Positions 45,556 through 56,024 of a stretch of DNA of 64,000 bases are shown piece by piece (the first letter of the stretch is position 1; each line of letters starts with the position of its first letter). Under the pieces are notes generated by a model. That model saw only the letters and a program-made list of their open reading frames with translations. It was not told where the DNA came from and ran no database searches. Source of the stretch: Candidatus Nitrotoga arctica (GTDB lineage Bacteria > Pseudomonadota > Gammaproteobacteria > Burkholderiales > Gallionellaceae); assembly GCF_918378365.1 (NCBI RefSeq), contig NZ_OU912926.1:1550001-1614000 (forward strand), read 5' to 3'. A program made the translations under genes and the position numbers.

Positions 45556-45673
45556 TAGCTCGTCTTATTTCATGATGGCGGCAATTTTTCGTCATTGGGT
45601 CAAATTGGAATATGCAGACTGCACATGCGCACTATATTTTTTTGTAAGCAAACGCGACTAATAGTGAGCAAAG

Positions 45674-46429
45674 TTATATTTCAAGCATTCCACCTTTACA
45701 GGTCTGTGCTTGCTCCAATCGAGTCAACGTTGCAAGCAGGTTGAGGCCAGTTTCTTTTTTTAATATCACCGCCTGCTCCTTCAAATCATCTATCGAAATG
45801 CAGACTGGTTCGCCCGCTACGGCGAAGGCAATGGCGTTGCCACTGTCGCAGGAAGGAAAAGCCAGGACGCGGCCATCAAAGGCGCTGTGGATGCGTTCGA
45901 CACTGCTCTTGTAGCCACGGCTGTGCCCCAAAAGATTGACGGCCATGATGCCTTCTTCGCTCAGGTGAGCGCGTACAACCTGATAGAAGGGCAAGGTGTC
46001 GAGCGCACCAGCCCGGGCATTGGCATCAAATCCATCCACCAGTATCAGGTCATAGGTCTGGTCGCTGTTGGCGACAAATTCGGCACCGTCGCCAATCACT
46101 ATTTTCAATCGCTTGGGGTCTTCCGGCAGCTTGAAGAATTGCCGGGCGGCAGCGACTACCGCGGGTTCAATTTCTACCACAGTGAGCTTGGCCAGTGGTT
46201 GGTTGCGATAAAGAAACTTGGTTAGTGAGGCGGCACCCAGGCCAATCAATAATACCTTGCGCGGAAAACGGGTCTCCTCACGGAATAGTAGGCTCGTCAT
46301 CATTTCTTTTGTGTAATCGAGCTCCAGATTCCATGGACGCGCGATGCGCATCGCACCTTGGATCCACTCAGATCCAAAGTGCAGGGTGCGGACGCCGAAC
46401 TCCTCGCGAATATCAATTGAGAGGCTCAT
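45674..46429 (-). CDS. Spermidine-synthase-like protein
   Basis: A 251-residue Rossmann-fold protein with LLIGLGAASLTKFLY (nucleoside pocket, residues ~60-74), VVEIEPAVV and GDGAEFV, then YDLILVDGFDANARAG. Family members transfer aminopropyl groups, but the canonical DSSDPxGP loop is replaced by DGFDANARA and the N-terminal beta hairpin domain is short. Substrate is therefore uncertain. It converges with ppsA, 118 bases apart, without a clear terminator. Confidence 0.8.
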   Translation of the reverse strand: MSLSIDIREEFGVRTLHFGSEWIQGAMRIARPWNLELDYTKEMMTSLLFREETRFPRKVLLIGLGAASLTKFLYRNQPLAKLTVVEIEPAVVAAARQFFKLPEDPKRLKIVIGDGAEFVANSDQTYDLILVDGFDANARAGALDTLPFYQVVRAHLSEEGIMAVNLLGHSRGYKSSVERIHSAFDGRVLAFPSCDSGNAIAFAVAGEPVCISIDDLKEQAVILKKETGLNLLATLTRLEQAQTCKGGMLEI

Positions 46430-46521
46430 AATTTTTATCGAAATTTGTGTTTGTTTTGCAGCTGCTTTGCTTGGATGCAGGTCTGCGCAGGCATGCGTAA
46501 TGAAGCTATTTGCCTTATGGT

Positions 46522-46656
46522 CACCTCTAAAAATCCAATTTTCGTCACAATACGACGTTACTCGAAAAAAATTATCGCTTACTTATTAACTATATGCTGC
46601 GCTCAAGTTTTTTACTCGTGCCTTGTCTTGCCTAGAAACTTGAATTTTTAGAGGCG
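46522..46656. repeat. MITE-like element with terminal inverted repeats
   Basis: CACCTCTAAAAATCC at the left end and GAATTTTTAGAGGCG at the right are imperfect inverted repeats of about 22 bases (18 matches), enclosing about 90 non-coding bases. The size (135 bases) and lack of a gene fit a miniature element or a long hairpin. It lies between the SpeE-like and nnrD genes. Confidence 0.45.
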
Positions 46657-46659
46657 CCT

Positions 46660-47514
46660 TTATATTATCCATTGGTTTAACAACCAGCGCGCCCATTCTG
46701 TCACTTCAGTAGCTGTCATGCCGATTGTAACTTTCTGTTTTGCCATCGCATCGCCTGCCGCGCCATGCAGGTGCACTGCCAACAATAAGGCTTGGTCCAC
46801 ATCCAATCCTTGAGCGATAAAGGCGGCGATAATGCCAGTCAACACATCGCCCATGCCGGGGCTACTCATGCCGGGGTTGCCGGTCTTGTTTACATATGTC
46901 TTGCCATCGCGAGTGACGCACAAGCTATGAGCACCTTTCAGTACCACGGTGCTATGAAAGCGTTTAGCTAGTTCTTGTGCGGTTTCAGCGCGTGCGGCCT
47001 GCACTTCTTCAGTGTTGCAGCCGAGCAGGCGTGCGGCTTCGCCAGGATGAGGGGTAATTACGTTGGCATTCTTGCGTGAACTCAAAACAGTGTGTAAATC
47101 TGGGCGGAGGGCGAGAATGTTAAGTGCGTCAGCATCAAGCACCAGTACGGTATCCAGCTTGAGCGCATCGTGTAAAATTTTCTGAGCAGCGTCGTCATAT
47201 CCCATACCACAGCCGATGGCCAGTACATCCAGCTTTGGTAGACGCAATGCCGCTTGAGCGCTATGCAGCATTAACTCGGGTTGTAATATATCAACATTCA
47301 GGGCGTTGTCCGCCAGCATGCCCACATGTACGCAGCCAGTGCCCAGCTTAAGCGCCGCACGCGCAGCCAGCAGCGGTGCGCCGACCATGCCGCTGGCCCC
47401 TCCTATGACGGCGACTGTGCCAAAGTTACCCTTATGGCTGTCACGCGGGCGAGGGGACAGGAAGGTGGCGACTTGTTTTTGTGTAATGGTAGGGATGCGC
47501 GGTGCGGCTGGCAT
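46660..47514 (-). CDS. nnrD: ADP-dependent NAD(P)H-hydrate dehydratase
   Basis: A 284-residue ribokinase-like protein without the YjeF N-terminal epimerase. It has SHKGNFGTVAVIGGASGMVGAP, VLDADALNIL, ITPHPGEAARLLG, NKTGNPGMSSPGMGDVLTGIIAA (anion hole and catalytic Asp). It repairs hydrated NADH and NADPH using ADP. ATG 47514 has GAAGGA upstream; an earlier ATG at 47550 would take in the shared promoter with purL. The epimerase partner is elsewhere. Confidence 0.92.
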   Translation of the reverse strand: MPAAPRIPTITQKQVATFLSPRPRDSHKGNFGTVAVIGGASGMVGAPLLAARAALKLGTGCVHVGMLADNALNVDILQPELMLHSAQAALRLPKLDVLAIGCGMGYDDAAQKILHDALKLDTVLVLDADALNILALRPDLHTVLSSRKNANVITPHPGEAARLLGCNTEEVQAARAETAQELAKRFHSTVVLKGAHSLCVTRDGKTYVNKTGNPGMSSPGMGDVLTGIIAAFIAQGLDVDQALLLAVHLHGAAGDAMAKQKVTIGMTATEVTEWARWLLNQWII

Positions 47515-47594
47515 GAATGTATTTTCCTTCGGGTGGAAATGAGGTCGCATAGTATAATGGCAAGCTGTTTTTAACAGCCCCTGAGAGCCTGTTT

Positions 47595-50500
47595 ATGTTC
47601 CGCGTGTCCCCCGGCAAGTCCGCGCTGTCTTTCTTCCGTCTTGAAAAATTGCGTGCTGTCATCAGCAGCGCCCTTCCAAATGTATCTCTAGCAGAGGCAT
47701 GCCATTGGTATTTCGTGGCGCTCAATACGGATTTGTCAGTCCCTGAAGCCAACTTGCTGGATACGTTGCTCGATTTGGATGATTCGAAAGTGGGGGAGGG
47801 AGGGCATAGGGTTAAAGACAGGTTACAACATCTGCTGGTTGTGCCGCGCTTGGGTACCATCTCGCCGTGGTCTTCCAAGGCCACGGAAATTGCGCAGCAT
47901 TGCAGTCTGCATAGTGTTGAGCGCATTGAGCGCGGCGTTGTGTACTCCGTTAAGACCAAGAAGGGCAAAGCGCTGACGCAAGCAGAACTGAAAGTGTTGC
48001 TGCCGCTACTGCATGACCGCATGACAGAATCCGTGTTTGATCCTGTGGTTAGTCTCAAAACAGGCTTTAATGATGTGGCAAAAAATATTTTTCGTCACGG
48101 TGAGCCATTGCCGCTCTCTATTGTGGACACAATGCACGGCGGTAATGCAGCGCTGGCAGCGGCTAATATCGAGATGGGACTGGCGTTGTCCAGCGATGAG
48201 ATTGATTATTTGGTGGAGAGTTTCCATCGAATAGGGCGCAATCCTACCGATGTAGAGTTAATGATGTTTGCCCAGGCGAACTCCGAACATTGCCGTCACA
48301 AGATTTTCAATGCGGATTGGGTGATAGACGATGAGCAGCAAGCGATCTCACTGTTCGCCATGATCCGCAATACCCATAAGCTGCATCCGGAAGGTACGGT
48401 GGTTGCGTATTCCGACAATTCCTCTGTGATCGAAGGAGCGCGCATTGAGCGCTTTTATCCGCGCACCGATGGCGGCTATGCCTATAGCGATGAGCTGACG
48501 CACACGTTGATGAAAGTGGAAACACATAACCATCCTACGGCCATCTCTCCCTTTGCCGGTGCGGCCACTGGAGCGGGTGGCGAGATACGCGATGAAGGTG
48601 CGACTGGTTCCGGTTCTAAACCCAAGGCGGGGCTAACCGGGTTTTCTGTGTCAAATTTGAATATTCCTGGTTTTGAGCAGCCGTGGGAAATTTACGGCAG
48701 CGCTCTTGCTAACCCTCTTCGGGGTGGAGATAAAGCCCCTCCGATTTATGGCAAGCCGTCACGCATCGCTTCCGCCTTGCAGATTATGCTGGAAGGACCT
48801 ATTGGTGGTGCAGCGTTCAATAATGAGTTTGGTCGTCCCAATCTGGCCGGTTATTTTCGCACCTTTGAAGAGGCTGTGAACGGCGAGATGCGCGGTTATC
48901 ACAAGCCAATTATGCTGGCCGGCGGGGTGGGCAGTATCGCAGCGCAACACACACACAAGCATGCATTGCCGGTGGGCGCGCTGCTGATCCAATTGGGTGG
49001 AGCAGGGATGTTGATCGGTCTAGGCGGCGGTGCGGCATCCAGCATGGATACAGGTGCCAATGCGGAAAATTTGGATTTTGCTTCGGTGCAGCGTGGTAAT
49101 CCTGAGATGCAACGTCGTGCCCAGGAAGTAATTGACCGTTGCTGGCAGATGGGTGACAACAATCTCATTTTGTCCATACACGATGTTGGTGCGGGCGGCA
49201 TTTCCAACGCTTTGCCGGAACTAGTTCATGGCGGCGGACGTGGCGCTCGTTTTGAATTGCGTGCTGTTCCTTCTGAAGAGCGAGGTATGTCGCCGATGCA
49301 GATTTGGAGCAACGAAGCGCAGGAACGCTATGTACTGGCGATAAATTCGGTACGTTTGGATGAGTTTAAAGCCTTGTGCGAGCGTGAACGCTGTCCATTC
49401 GCAGTATTGGGGCACGCAATTGCCGACGACCAATTGATCGTGCATGACGAATTATTTAAAAATAATGCGGTGGATATGCCGCTGTCGGTACTGTTGGGCA
49501 AACCACCTAAAATGACGCGCAATGTAAAGCGTGAGGATGTGAAGCTTCCTGCATTTGATGTCAGCAAAATAAATCTTAAAGATGCAATCGAGCGCACGCT
49601 GCGCTTACCCTCCGTGGCCGACAAAACTTTCCTTATTAGCATCGGCGACCGCACGGTGGGTGGCTTGACTGCACGCGACCAGATGGTGGGGCCGTGGCAA
49701 GTTCCAGTCGCGGATGTGGCAGTTACCTTGATGGGTTTCAATACGGCATTGGGTGAAGCTTTTGCGCTAGGCGAGCGCACTACGCTGGCGGTGTTGAACG
49801 CCCCGGCTTCCGGACGAATGGCTGTGGGAGAGGCGATTACCAATATTGCAGCGGCGCGCATCGAAAAAATCGGCGACATTAAGTTATCGGCCAACTGGAT
49901 GGCGGCCGCTGGCCATCATGGTGAAGATGCCGCGCTGTTTGACACCGTGCGTGCGGTGGGCATGGAACTGTGCCCGCAACTCGGCATTAGCATTCCGGTA
50001 GGCAAGGACTCCATGTCCATGCGTACAGCATGGCAGGAAGGCACAGAGAAGAAGGCGGTAACGGCCCCATTGTCGCTCATCGTGACAGCCTTCGCGCCGT
50101 GCATGGATGCACGTTTGACATTGACGCCGCAATTGGCAGCCAATCTGGACACTGCATTACTATTGATTGATCTGGGCGAGGGCAAGAATCGCATGGGTGG
50201 CTCGGCGCTGGCGCAGGTGTATAAACAGGTGGGCAATGTTGGACCAGACCTGGATGATGCCGGCAAGCTGAAAATCTTTTTCGACGTTGTCCAGCGCCTG
50301 AATGGCGAGGGCAAATTGTTGGCTTATCATGACCGTTCGGATGGTGGATTGTTTACCACGCTATGCGAAATGGCGTTTGCTACCCATGTCGGCCTGACCA
50401 TAAATCTTGATGAATTGCAGGGAGATGACTTAAGTATATTGTTCAACGAAGAATTGGGTGCGGTAGTGCAGGTACATTGCCGCGATTTACAGTATGTACT

Positions 50501-51557
50501 GGGCGTGTGCCATAGCGCTGGGCTTGCAGCGGTTCGTTCGGTGGCTACACTGAATAAGAGCGGCACGATAGACATCGTGCAGCAAGGCAAAACATTGTTC
50601 AGTGAGACAGGCATTAATCTGAAGCGCATCTGGTCGGAAACGACGTATCGGATGCAGAAACTACGTGATAACCCGGTTTGTGCCCAGCAGGAGTATGACC
50701 GCATTCTGGATGCCGCTGATCTTGGCTTGCAAGTGACACTCACTTACGACCTGAACGAAAATATTGTCGCACCTGTGCTGCTGAAATTACGTCCTACGAT
50801 CGCTATATTGCGTGAGCAGGGTGTGAACGGCCATGTGGAGATGGCGGCGGCGTTTGACCGCGCCGGTTTCGCGGCGGTGGACGTGCACATGAGCGACATC
50901 ATCGCTGGACGTGTAAAATTGGCGGATTTTAAAGGCATGGCGGCGTGCGGTGGTTTTTCTTATGGCGATGTACTAGGGGCTGGTGAAGGCTGGGCAAAAT
51001 CTATTTTGTTCAACTCACGTGCACGTGATGAGTTTGAAGCCTTCTTCAAGCGCGATGATACGTTTGCTCTGGGTGTGTGTAATGGCTGCCAGATGATGAG
51101 CAATTTGCACGAAATTATTCCAGGGGCAGAACATTGGGCACATTTTGTGCGCAATTTGTCGGAGCAGTTTGAGGCGCGTTTCGTGATGGTGGAAGTTCAG
51201 CACTCGCCCTCTATTTTATTTGATGGCATGGCAGGTAGCCGTATGCCCATCGTGGTGGCGCACGGCGAGGGATATGCTCATTTCGGTAACGACAAACGCT
51301 TGAAGGCGGCGCAGCCGCTGGTCACACTACGTTATGTAGATAACTACGGCCAGCCGACAGATATTTATCCGCTTAATCCAAACGGTTCGCCACAGGGTAT
51401 TACCGGACTGACCACAACTGATGGACGATTCAGCATCATGATGCCGCACCCGGAAAGATTGTTCCGGGCGTTGCAGCATTCCTGGCATCCAGCAGAATGG
51501 AAGGAAAGTGGAGCATGGTTGAGAATGTTCCAGAATGCGCGCAAGTGGGTTAATTAA
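47595..51557 (+). CDS. purL: Phosphoribosylformylglycinamidine synthase PurL (large form)
   Basis: A 1320-residue single-chain enzyme, slightly longer than E. coli PurL (1295). N-terminal PurS-like region, then the two AIRS-like halves ([32 protein letters not shown] shown by [11 protein letters not shown], residues ~305-315; [10 protein letters not shown], residues ~913-922), and a C-terminal glutaminase with GVCNGCQMM (Cys nucleophile) and MPHPERLF. It converts FGAR and glutamine to FGAM in purine synthesis. Divergent from nnrD with an 80-base gap containing TATAAT at 47553-47558. Ends before a bidirectional terminator. Confidence 0.97.
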   Translation: MFRVSPGKSALSFFRLEKLRAVISSALPNVSLAEACHWYFVALNTDLSVPEANLLDTLLDLDDSKVGEGGHRVKDRLQHLLVVPRLGTISPWSSKATEIAQHCSLHSVERIERGVVYSVKTKKGKALTQAELKVLLPLLHDRMTESVFDPVVSLKTGFNDVAKNIFRHGEPLPLSIVDTMHGGNAALAAANIEMGLALSSDEIDYLVESFHRIGRNPTDVELMMFAQANSEHCRHKIFNADWVIDDEQQAISLFAMIRNTHKLHPEGTVVAYSDNSSVIEGARIERFYPRTDGGYAYSDELTHTLMKVETHNHPTAISPFAGAATGAGGEIRDEGATGSGSKPKAGLTGFSVSNLNIPGFEQPWEIYGSALANPLRGGDKAPPIYGKPSRIASALQIMLEGPIGGAAFNNEFGRPNLAGYFRTFEEAVNGEMRGYHKPIMLAGGVGSIAAQHTHKHALPVGALLIQLGGAGMLIGLGGGAASSMDTGANAENLDFASVQRGNPEMQRRAQEVIDRCWQMGDNNLILSIHDVGAGGISNALPELVHGGGRGARFELRAVPSEERGMSPMQIWSNEAQERYVLAINSVRLDEFKALCERERCPFAVLGHAIADDQLIVHDELFKNNAVDMPLSVLLGKPPKMTRNVKREDVKLPAFDVSKINLKDAIERTLRLPSVADKTFLISIGDRTVGGLTARDQMVGPWQVPVADVAVTLMGFNTALGEAFALGERTTLAVLNAPASGRMAVGEAITNIAAARIEKIGDIKLSANWMAAAGHHGEDAALFDTVRAVGMELCPQLGISIPVGKDSMSMRTAWQEGTEKKAVTAPLSLIVTAFAPCMDARLTLTPQLAANLDTALLLIDLGEGKNRMGGSALAQVYKQVGNVGPDLDDAGKLKIFFDVVQRLNGEGKLLAYHDRSDGGLFTTLCEMAFATHVGLTINLDELQGDDLSILFNEELGAVVQVHCRDLQYVLGVCHSAGLAAVRSVATLNKSGTIDIVQQGKTLFSETGINLKRIWSETTYRMQKLRDNPVCAQQEYDRILDAADLGLQVTLTYDLNENIVAPVLLKLRPTIAILREQGVNGHVEMAAAFDRAGFAAVDVHMSDIIAGRVKLADFKGMAACGGFSYGDVLGAGEGWAKSILFNSRARDEFEAFFKRDDTFALGVCNGCQMMSNLHEIIPGAEHWAHFVRNLSEQFEARFVMVEVQHSPSILFDGMAGSRMPIVVAHGEGYAHFGNDKRLKAAQPLVTLRYVDNYGQPTDIYPLNPNGSPQGITGLTTTDGRFSIMMPHPERLFRALQHSWHPAEWKESGAWLRMFQNARKWVN

Positions 51558-51582
51558 TAGATTACAAACGTGCATACAAAAT

Positions 51583-51609
51583 AAAAGGCGACCAATGGTC
51601 GCCTTTTAT
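51583..51609. terminator. Bidirectional terminator between purL and the parvulin gene
   Basis: AAAAGGCGACC-AAT-GGTCGCCTTTT is a perfect stem with an A-run before and a T-run after, so it works for both convergent genes (purL on plus and the peptidyl-prolyl isomerase on minus). Confidence 0.9.
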
Positions 51610-51626
51610 TTTCATTTAATAATCAG

Positions 51627-52418
51627 TTATTCAATCTTTGCTTTGGCCCGCATGTCAATGATGGCCTTCTGTATGGCTTGCTGTTGTAGACGTTGCAGTA
51701 TATTTGCTTTCACTTCCTGGTAAGCAGGGAACTTGAAATCACGCACATCTTCCTGTTTGATTAAATGCCAGCCAGCATCAGATTTTACCGGTGCGCTCAC
51801 GCCACCCTTTTTCAGATTTACTAGCGCATCAGCAAACGACTGCGTGAAATTGCCTGGCAACGCCCAGCCCAAAGAGCCACCCTTGTCACGTGAACCTTGA
51901 TCCAGAGAGTGTTTTTTTGCCAGTTCTTCAAATTTGCTTCCCTTTTTTAGTTGGGCAGCAATAGATTTCGCTTCATTTTCATCTTTTACCAAAATGTGAC
52001 GTGCGTTATATTCCTTGCTTCCTGTGGTTTGTTTAATATTTTCATATTCCTGCTTGATTGCATCTTCGCTAATTGGATGATTTTTAATGTAATCCTGTAA
52101 AAATGCATTTACAAGAACAGTCTGTTTGGCTAGCTCAAATTGGCTAATGGTTTCAGGTTGTTTATCGAAACCTTGTTTTACCGCCTCTTGGGCCATTATT
52201 TCACGGTTGATTAATTCATCTTGAATGGCGAGACGCAGTTCTGGACTATCCATTTTACCTTGCGAAGCTGCAGCCTTGACGTGCATGTTCACACGCGCTT
52301 TCGGAATAGCGACGCCATTCACTACTGCGGCGGGTTTTTCTTGCGCATAAACCTGATTCATTGCAAGTGCAGAAACAGAAAATAGAGCGATAGTGGCAAG
52401 TTTTGAAAATTTCAGCAT
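51627..52418 (-). CDS. Periplasmic parvulin-type peptidyl-prolyl isomerase
   Basis: A 263-residue protein with signal peptide (LATIALFSVSALAMNQVYA, cleavage about residue 25). A SurA/PrsA-like helical N-domain (residues ~30-125) is followed by a parvulin domain (YNARHILVKDENEAKSIAAQLKKG region, residues ~137-230; GGSLGWALPG). Such chaperones help outer-membrane proteins fold. It is the last gene of msrB-yciB-yciI-bolA-PPIase, 36 bases after bolA. Confidence 0.92.
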   Translation of the reverse strand: MLKFSKLATIALFSVSALAMNQVYAQEKPAAVVNGVAIPKARVNMHVKAAASQGKMDSPELRLAIQDELINREIMAQEAVKQGFDKQPETISQFELAKQTVLVNAFLQDYIKNHPISEDAIKQEYENIKQTTGSKEYNARHILVKDENEAKSIAAQLKKGSKFEELAKKHSLDQGSRDKGGSLGWALPGNFTQSFADALVNLKKGGVSAPVKSDAGWHLIKQEDVRDFKFPAYQEVKANILQRLQQQAIQKAIIDMRAKAKIE

Positions 52419-52454
52419 TGTTTTGTCCTCAGTCGTTGAAAGTTTAAGTTAAAA

Positions 52455-52745
52455 TTATAGTTCTTCTGGTGTATAGGCAGCAATGGCCAGTGCATGAATA
52501 TCATGCTTCATCATGTCTCCCAACACAGAATATATCATACGGTGTCGTGTCAAAGTAGGCTTACTGTCGAACTGCGTGGACACAATCAGGAGGCGATAGT
52601 GTCCGCCCCCACTACGTGCTCCAACGTGTCCTGCATGCTTATGGCTATCATCGGCAATCTCTATTTTTGTGGGTTGGAGCGCTGCAAGGAGAGTATTCAT
52701 CTGCTCTATGCGGTTGTTTGAGTGATTGGTTGCGAAATGGTTCAT
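52455..52745 (-). CDS. BolA family protein
   Basis: A 96-residue protein with the BolA core: [25 protein letters not shown] and [27 protein letters not shown]. BolA proteins bind glutaredoxin iron-sulfur clusters and affect envelope and shape. The start overlaps the yciI stop (52742) by ATGA. Upstream residues [16 protein letters not shown] could be shortened to the internal Met at 16. Confidence 0.93.
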   Translation of the reverse strand: MNHFATNHSNNRIEQMNTLLAALQPTKIEIADDSHKHAGHVGARSGGGHYRLLIVSTQFDSKPTLTRHRMIYSVLGDMMKHDIHALAIAAYTPEEL

Positions 52746-53044
52746 ATTGGAAATACTTTCTTAAACGGTTTGACCAGAATTTGCGTATATATCCCAGCGA
52801 TCATATAAGGGTCAGCCTGAGCCCATGTTTCCGCGTCCTTTAATGTAGCAAATTCTGCCACTATCAAGCTGCCGGAAAAACCCGCGGCGCCGGGATCCAC
52901 AGCATCCACATTTGGGAAAGGGCCAGCCAGAATTAAACGTCCTTCGTTTTGCAATGCCTGTAGCCGCGCCACGTGTGCGGGCCGTGTCGCCAGACGTTTT
53001 GTTAAACTATCAGGTATATCATGGCCGATAATGGCATATAGCAT
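52742..53044 (-). CDS. YciI-like protein
   Basis: A 100-residue YCII-domain protein: [58 protein letters not shown] and PFKKV. A His-Asp pair is conserved in the family (R-x-x-H, AD-P-Y) but the reaction is unknown. It follows yciB with no gap (53044/53045). Confidence 0.92.
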   Translation of the reverse strand: MLYAIIGHDIPDSLTKRLATRPAHVARLQALQNEGRLILAGPFPNVDAVDPGAAGFSGSLIVAEFATLKDAETWAQADPYMIAGIYTQILVKPFKKVFPI

Positions 53045-53587
53045 TTAGTTACTTTCGTTCTCTTCCTGCATGTATTTCGACAGCGCCATTGCTTGTAGCA
53101 GTACGAATACTAGCATCATTCCAGTGGTACCAAAAAGTTTGAAATTAACCCATGCATCTGTAGAAAAGTTAAATGCAACATATAAGTTTACAACGCCGAG
53201 CAGAACAAAGAATAAACTCCAGCCCAAGTTGACTTGGTTCCATACTTTAGTTGGAAGCGTAATTTTTTCCTTCAGTAAAGTACGCATCAGATTCTTTTTT
53301 AAGAGTAGATTGGAACCCAACAGTATGATGGCAAACACCCAATATAGAATGGTAGGTTTAAACTTGATGAAGGTCTCATCGTGAAGAATTAGTGTCGCGC
53401 CACCGAATACGGCAATGATGGCAAAGCTTACCCATAGCATGGTATCTACCTTGCCGTGCCGCCATTTCACCCACCCAATTTGGGCAATAGTGGCGACAAT
53501 CGCAGTACCTGTGGCAACATAAACGTTGAACATTTTGAAAGCGACAAAGAACAGGATAACGGGGAATAGGTCAAATAGTAGTTTCAT
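53045..53587 (-). CDS. yciB: Septation protein A / YciB inner-membrane protein
   Basis: A 180-residue protein with about five membrane helices. It starts MKLLFDLFPVILFFVAFK, with VKWRHGKVDTMLWVSF and KPTILYWVFAIILLGS, typical of YciB. It contributes to envelope integrity and cell division. It is in the msrB operon, 23 bases after msrB. Confidence 0.95.
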   Translation of the reverse strand: MKLLFDLFPVILFFVAFKMFNVYVATGTAIVATIAQIGWVKWRHGKVDTMLWVSFAIIAVFGGATLILHDETFIKFKPTILYWVFAIILLGSNLLLKKNLMRTLLKEKITLPTKVWNQVNLGWSLFFVLLGVVNLYVAFNFSTDAWVNFKLFGTTGMMLVFVLLQAMALSKYMQEENESN

Positions 53588-53610
53588 GGCGATTGATTAT
53601 GCAGGGAAGT

Positions 53611-54006
53611 TTATTCTCGGTCTAGCGTCAGTGCGGCGGAGTTGATGCAGTAGCGCAGTCCTGTCGGTTTCGGGCCATCTTCGAATACATGACCAAGATG
53701 GGCATCGCAGCGGCTACACAGAACTTCCGCGCGCTCCATACCATGACTGTCATCTTTTTTCACAGTAATGCTGTCAGGTTGGTGTGGTTGCCAGAAACTG
53801 GGCCAGCCGCTGCCAGATTCATATTTCACATTTGAATCGAATAGCGCGTTACCACAGCACACACAGCGATATAGTCCGCTGTCATGGCAATCCCAATACG
53901 TACCAGTAAATGCGGGTTCAGTGCCGCACTGGCGGCATACTTTGTATTGTTCGGGGGAAAGCTCGTTGCGCCAGATGGCGTCAGGTTTTTGGATTTTTTC
54001 GCTCAT
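53611..54006 (-). CDS. msrB: Peptide-methionine (R)-S-oxide reductase MsrB
   Basis: A 131-residue MsrB with zinc pairs CVCC (residues ~46-49) and CSRC (~95-98), [18 protein letters not shown] and the catalytic Cys in RYCINSAAL (residue ~118). It reduces methionine-R-sulfoxide in proteins with thioredoxin. No signal peptide, so cytoplasmic. First gene of the minus-strand string to 51627. Confidence 0.96.
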   Translation of the reverse strand: MSEKIQKPDAIWRNELSPEQYKVCRQCGTEPAFTGTYWDCHDSGLYRCVCCGNALFDSNVKYESGSGWPSFWQPHQPDSITVKKDDSHGMERAEVLCSRCDAHLGHVFEDGPKPTGLRYCINSAALTLDRE

Positions 54007-54112
54007 TAGGCTATCTTCAAAATAGGTAATCTGACAAATCGTCTCCCAAGCTTCTCATTTGAGTGCAATGGGGGCTGAAAGGTTGAAATTGAGATAACGA
54101 AGTGACCGTTAC

Positions 54113-55528
54113 TCACAGCACCTCTCCGGCATGGTCGGCCAGACGTGAGCGTTCTCCTCTTTGCAAGGTGACATGTCCGCTGTGTTGCCAGCCCTTGAAA
54201 CGATCTACCACATAAGTCAGCCCAGAGCTGCCTTCGGTCAAGTAAGGTGTATCAATCTGTGCGATGTTGCCCATGCATACTACCTTGGTGCCCGGGCCAG
54301 CGCGTGTGATCAGCGTTTTCATCTGTTTGGGCGTGAGGTTCTGGGCTTCATCAATGATCAGATATTTATTCAAAAAAGTGCGTCCACGCATGAAGTTAAG
54401 GGATTTGATCTTGATGCGCGAACGGATCAGATCGCGCGTGGCGGCTCGCCCCCATTCTCCGCTTTCGTCGTTGGGTTTATTGAGTACATCCAAATTGTCA
54501 TCCAGCGCGCCCATCCAGGGCGACATTTTTTCTTCCTCGGTACCTGGTAAAAAACCAATGTCTTCACCAACCGGCACGGTGACGCGGGTCATGATGATTT
54601 CTGAATACAATTTATGTTCCAGCATCTGTACCAACCCAGCGGCGAGCGTTAGCAGGGTCTTGCCGGTACCAGCCTGACCGAGCAGGGTAACAAAATCAAT
54701 CTCCGGGTTCATCAGCAGATTGAGCACAAAACTCTGTTCACGATTACGTGCAGTAATTCCCCAGATGGCATTTTTGGTGTGGGTATAGTCAGTCAACGTG
54801 CGCAACATGGCAGTGTTGTCATTCTGTTCGGTGACTACAGCATAGAAAGGATGACCGCCGTTTTCTTGATAAACAAATTGATTTAACAGCATGTCACGGC
54901 ATAGCGGCCCCTGAATATTGTAAAAAGTGTGCTCACCTTGGGGGCCGGATTTCATATCCTTGCCATGTTTATCCCAAAAATCCTGCGGTAATGCCAGTAC
55001 GCCGGTGTAAAGCAGGTCGGTATCTTCCAGCACCTTGTCATTAAAATAGTCCTGCGCATCCAATCCCAGCGCACGCGCTTTAATGCGCATGTTGATATCC
55101 TTGCTGACCAAGATCACGGAACGCTTGGGTTGCTGGTTGTGGAGGAACATTACTACCCCAAGGATAGCGTTGTCAGCTTTGCCGATTGCCATATTGGCAG
55201 GCAATTCGTTGGTGATGAACTGGGTTTGCAAAAACAGACGACCGGTAGCGCTCTTGTTACTTGGCGTTTGTAACGGTACGCCGGCATCAATGTTATGTGT
55301 ACTCTCGCTGATCAAAGAGTCGAGGAACCGACTGGCCTGTCGCGCATTGCGTGCGACTTCAGTCATGCCTTTTTTATTGTTGTCCAGCTCTTCCAGCACG
55401 AATATCGGCAAGTAAATGTCATGTTCCTCAAAACGGAACAGGCTGGTTGGATCGTGCATTAGCACATTGGTATCCAGCACGAATAATTTGGTAGCATGAT
55501 TTTCAGCCACTATTTTGCGGGGGGGCAT
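54113..55528 (-). CDS. PIN-PhoH fusion ATPase (PhoH2-type)
   Basis: A 471-residue protein. The PIN domain covers residues ~13-150 (FVLDTNVLMHDPTSLFRF, EELDNNKKG). The PhoH ATPase covers ~240-465 with Walker A GQAGTGKTLL and Walker B LIIDEAQN. PhoH2 proteins couple RNA unwinding to cleavage. It lies 8 bases after bcp in the same direction. Confidence 0.93.
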   Translation of the reverse strand: MPPRKIVAENHATKLFVLDTNVLMHDPTSLFRFEEHDIYLPIFVLEELDNNKKGMTEVARNARQASRFLDSLISESTHNIDAGVPLQTPSNKSATGRLFLQTQFITNELPANMAIGKADNAILGVVMFLHNQQPKRSVILVSKDINMRIKARALGLDAQDYFNDKVLEDTDLLYTGVLALPQDFWDKHGKDMKSGPQGEHTFYNIQGPLCRDMLLNQFVYQENGGHPFYAVVTEQNDNTAMLRTLTDYTHTKNAIWGITARNREQSFVLNLLMNPEIDFVTLLGQAGTGKTLLTLAAGLVQMLEHKLYSEIIMTRVTVPVGEDIGFLPGTEEEKMSPWMGALDDNLDVLNKPNDESGEWGRAATRDLIRSRIKIKSLNFMRGRTFLNKYLIIDEAQNLTPKQMKTLITRAGPGTKVVCMGNIAQIDTPYLTEGSSGLTYVVDRFKGWQHSGHVTLQRGERSRLADHAGEVL

Positions 55529-55536
55529 AATGCTCC

Positions 55537-55998
55537 TTATGTGGTTAGAGATTGCACGAATTGCAATACTTCCTGAGCGTGGCCGTCGGCTTTAACGCTG
55601 CGCCATTCGCCACGTAATATGCCGTTTTGGTCGAGCACGAAAGTGCTGCGCTCGATGCCCCGCACTTGTTTGCCATACAGATTCTTCAGTTTGATTACGC
55701 CGAACTGTTCACATACTGTTTCTTCTGAATCGGCAAGCAGAGCGAAGGGCAGGCTGAACTTAGCTTTGAATTTTTCATGCGACTCTATGCTGTCACGTGA
55801 AATGCCAACCACCTCACAATCAGCCTTTTTAAAATCTGCATACAAATCGCGGAATTGTTGGCTCTCAGTAGTGCAGCCCGGAGTGTTGTCCTTAGGGTAA
55901 AAATAAATCACTAGGGATTTGCCGCGCGCGGCAAAGAGTTTGAAAGTCCCTCCACCAGTGGCGGGTATTACGAAATCGGCAATAGCTTGATCAAGCAT
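55537..55998 (-). CDS. bcp: Thioredoxin-dependent peroxiredoxin Bcp/PrxQ
   Basis: A 153-residue peroxiredoxin with YFYPKDNTPGCTTESQQFRD; the Cys of PGCT is the peroxidatic residue. E. coli Bcp has a second Cys five residues later (CTVQAC); here that position is Ser or Gln, so the resolving Cys is elsewhere (candidates in ADCEVV or TVCEQF) or the enzyme is one-Cys. The ribosome binding site lies in a strong hairpin (56006-56024). Co-transcribed with phoH. Confidence 0.93.
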   Translation of the reverse strand: MLDQAIADFVIPATGGGTFKLFAARGKSLVIYFYPKDNTPGCTTESQQFRDLYADFKKADCEVVGISRDSIESHEKFKAKFSLPFALLADSEETVCEQFGVIKLKNLYGKQVRGIERSTFVLDQNGILRGEWRSVKADGHAQEVLQFVQSLTT

Positions 55999-56005
55999 CT
56001 AGGTA

Positions 56006-56024
56006 ATCTCCTATTTTAGGAGAT
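56006..56024 (-). promoter_or_regulatory. Hairpin enclosing the bcp ribosome binding site
   Basis: In the message, ATCTCCTA-AAA-TAGGAGAT forms a perfect 8-base stem with a 3-base loop. The 3' arm contains AGGAG, 9 bases before the bcp ATG; the 5' arm (CTCCT) pairs with it. Translation would depend on opening the stem, as in a simple RNA thermometer or a protein-bound leader. Confidence 0.6.
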
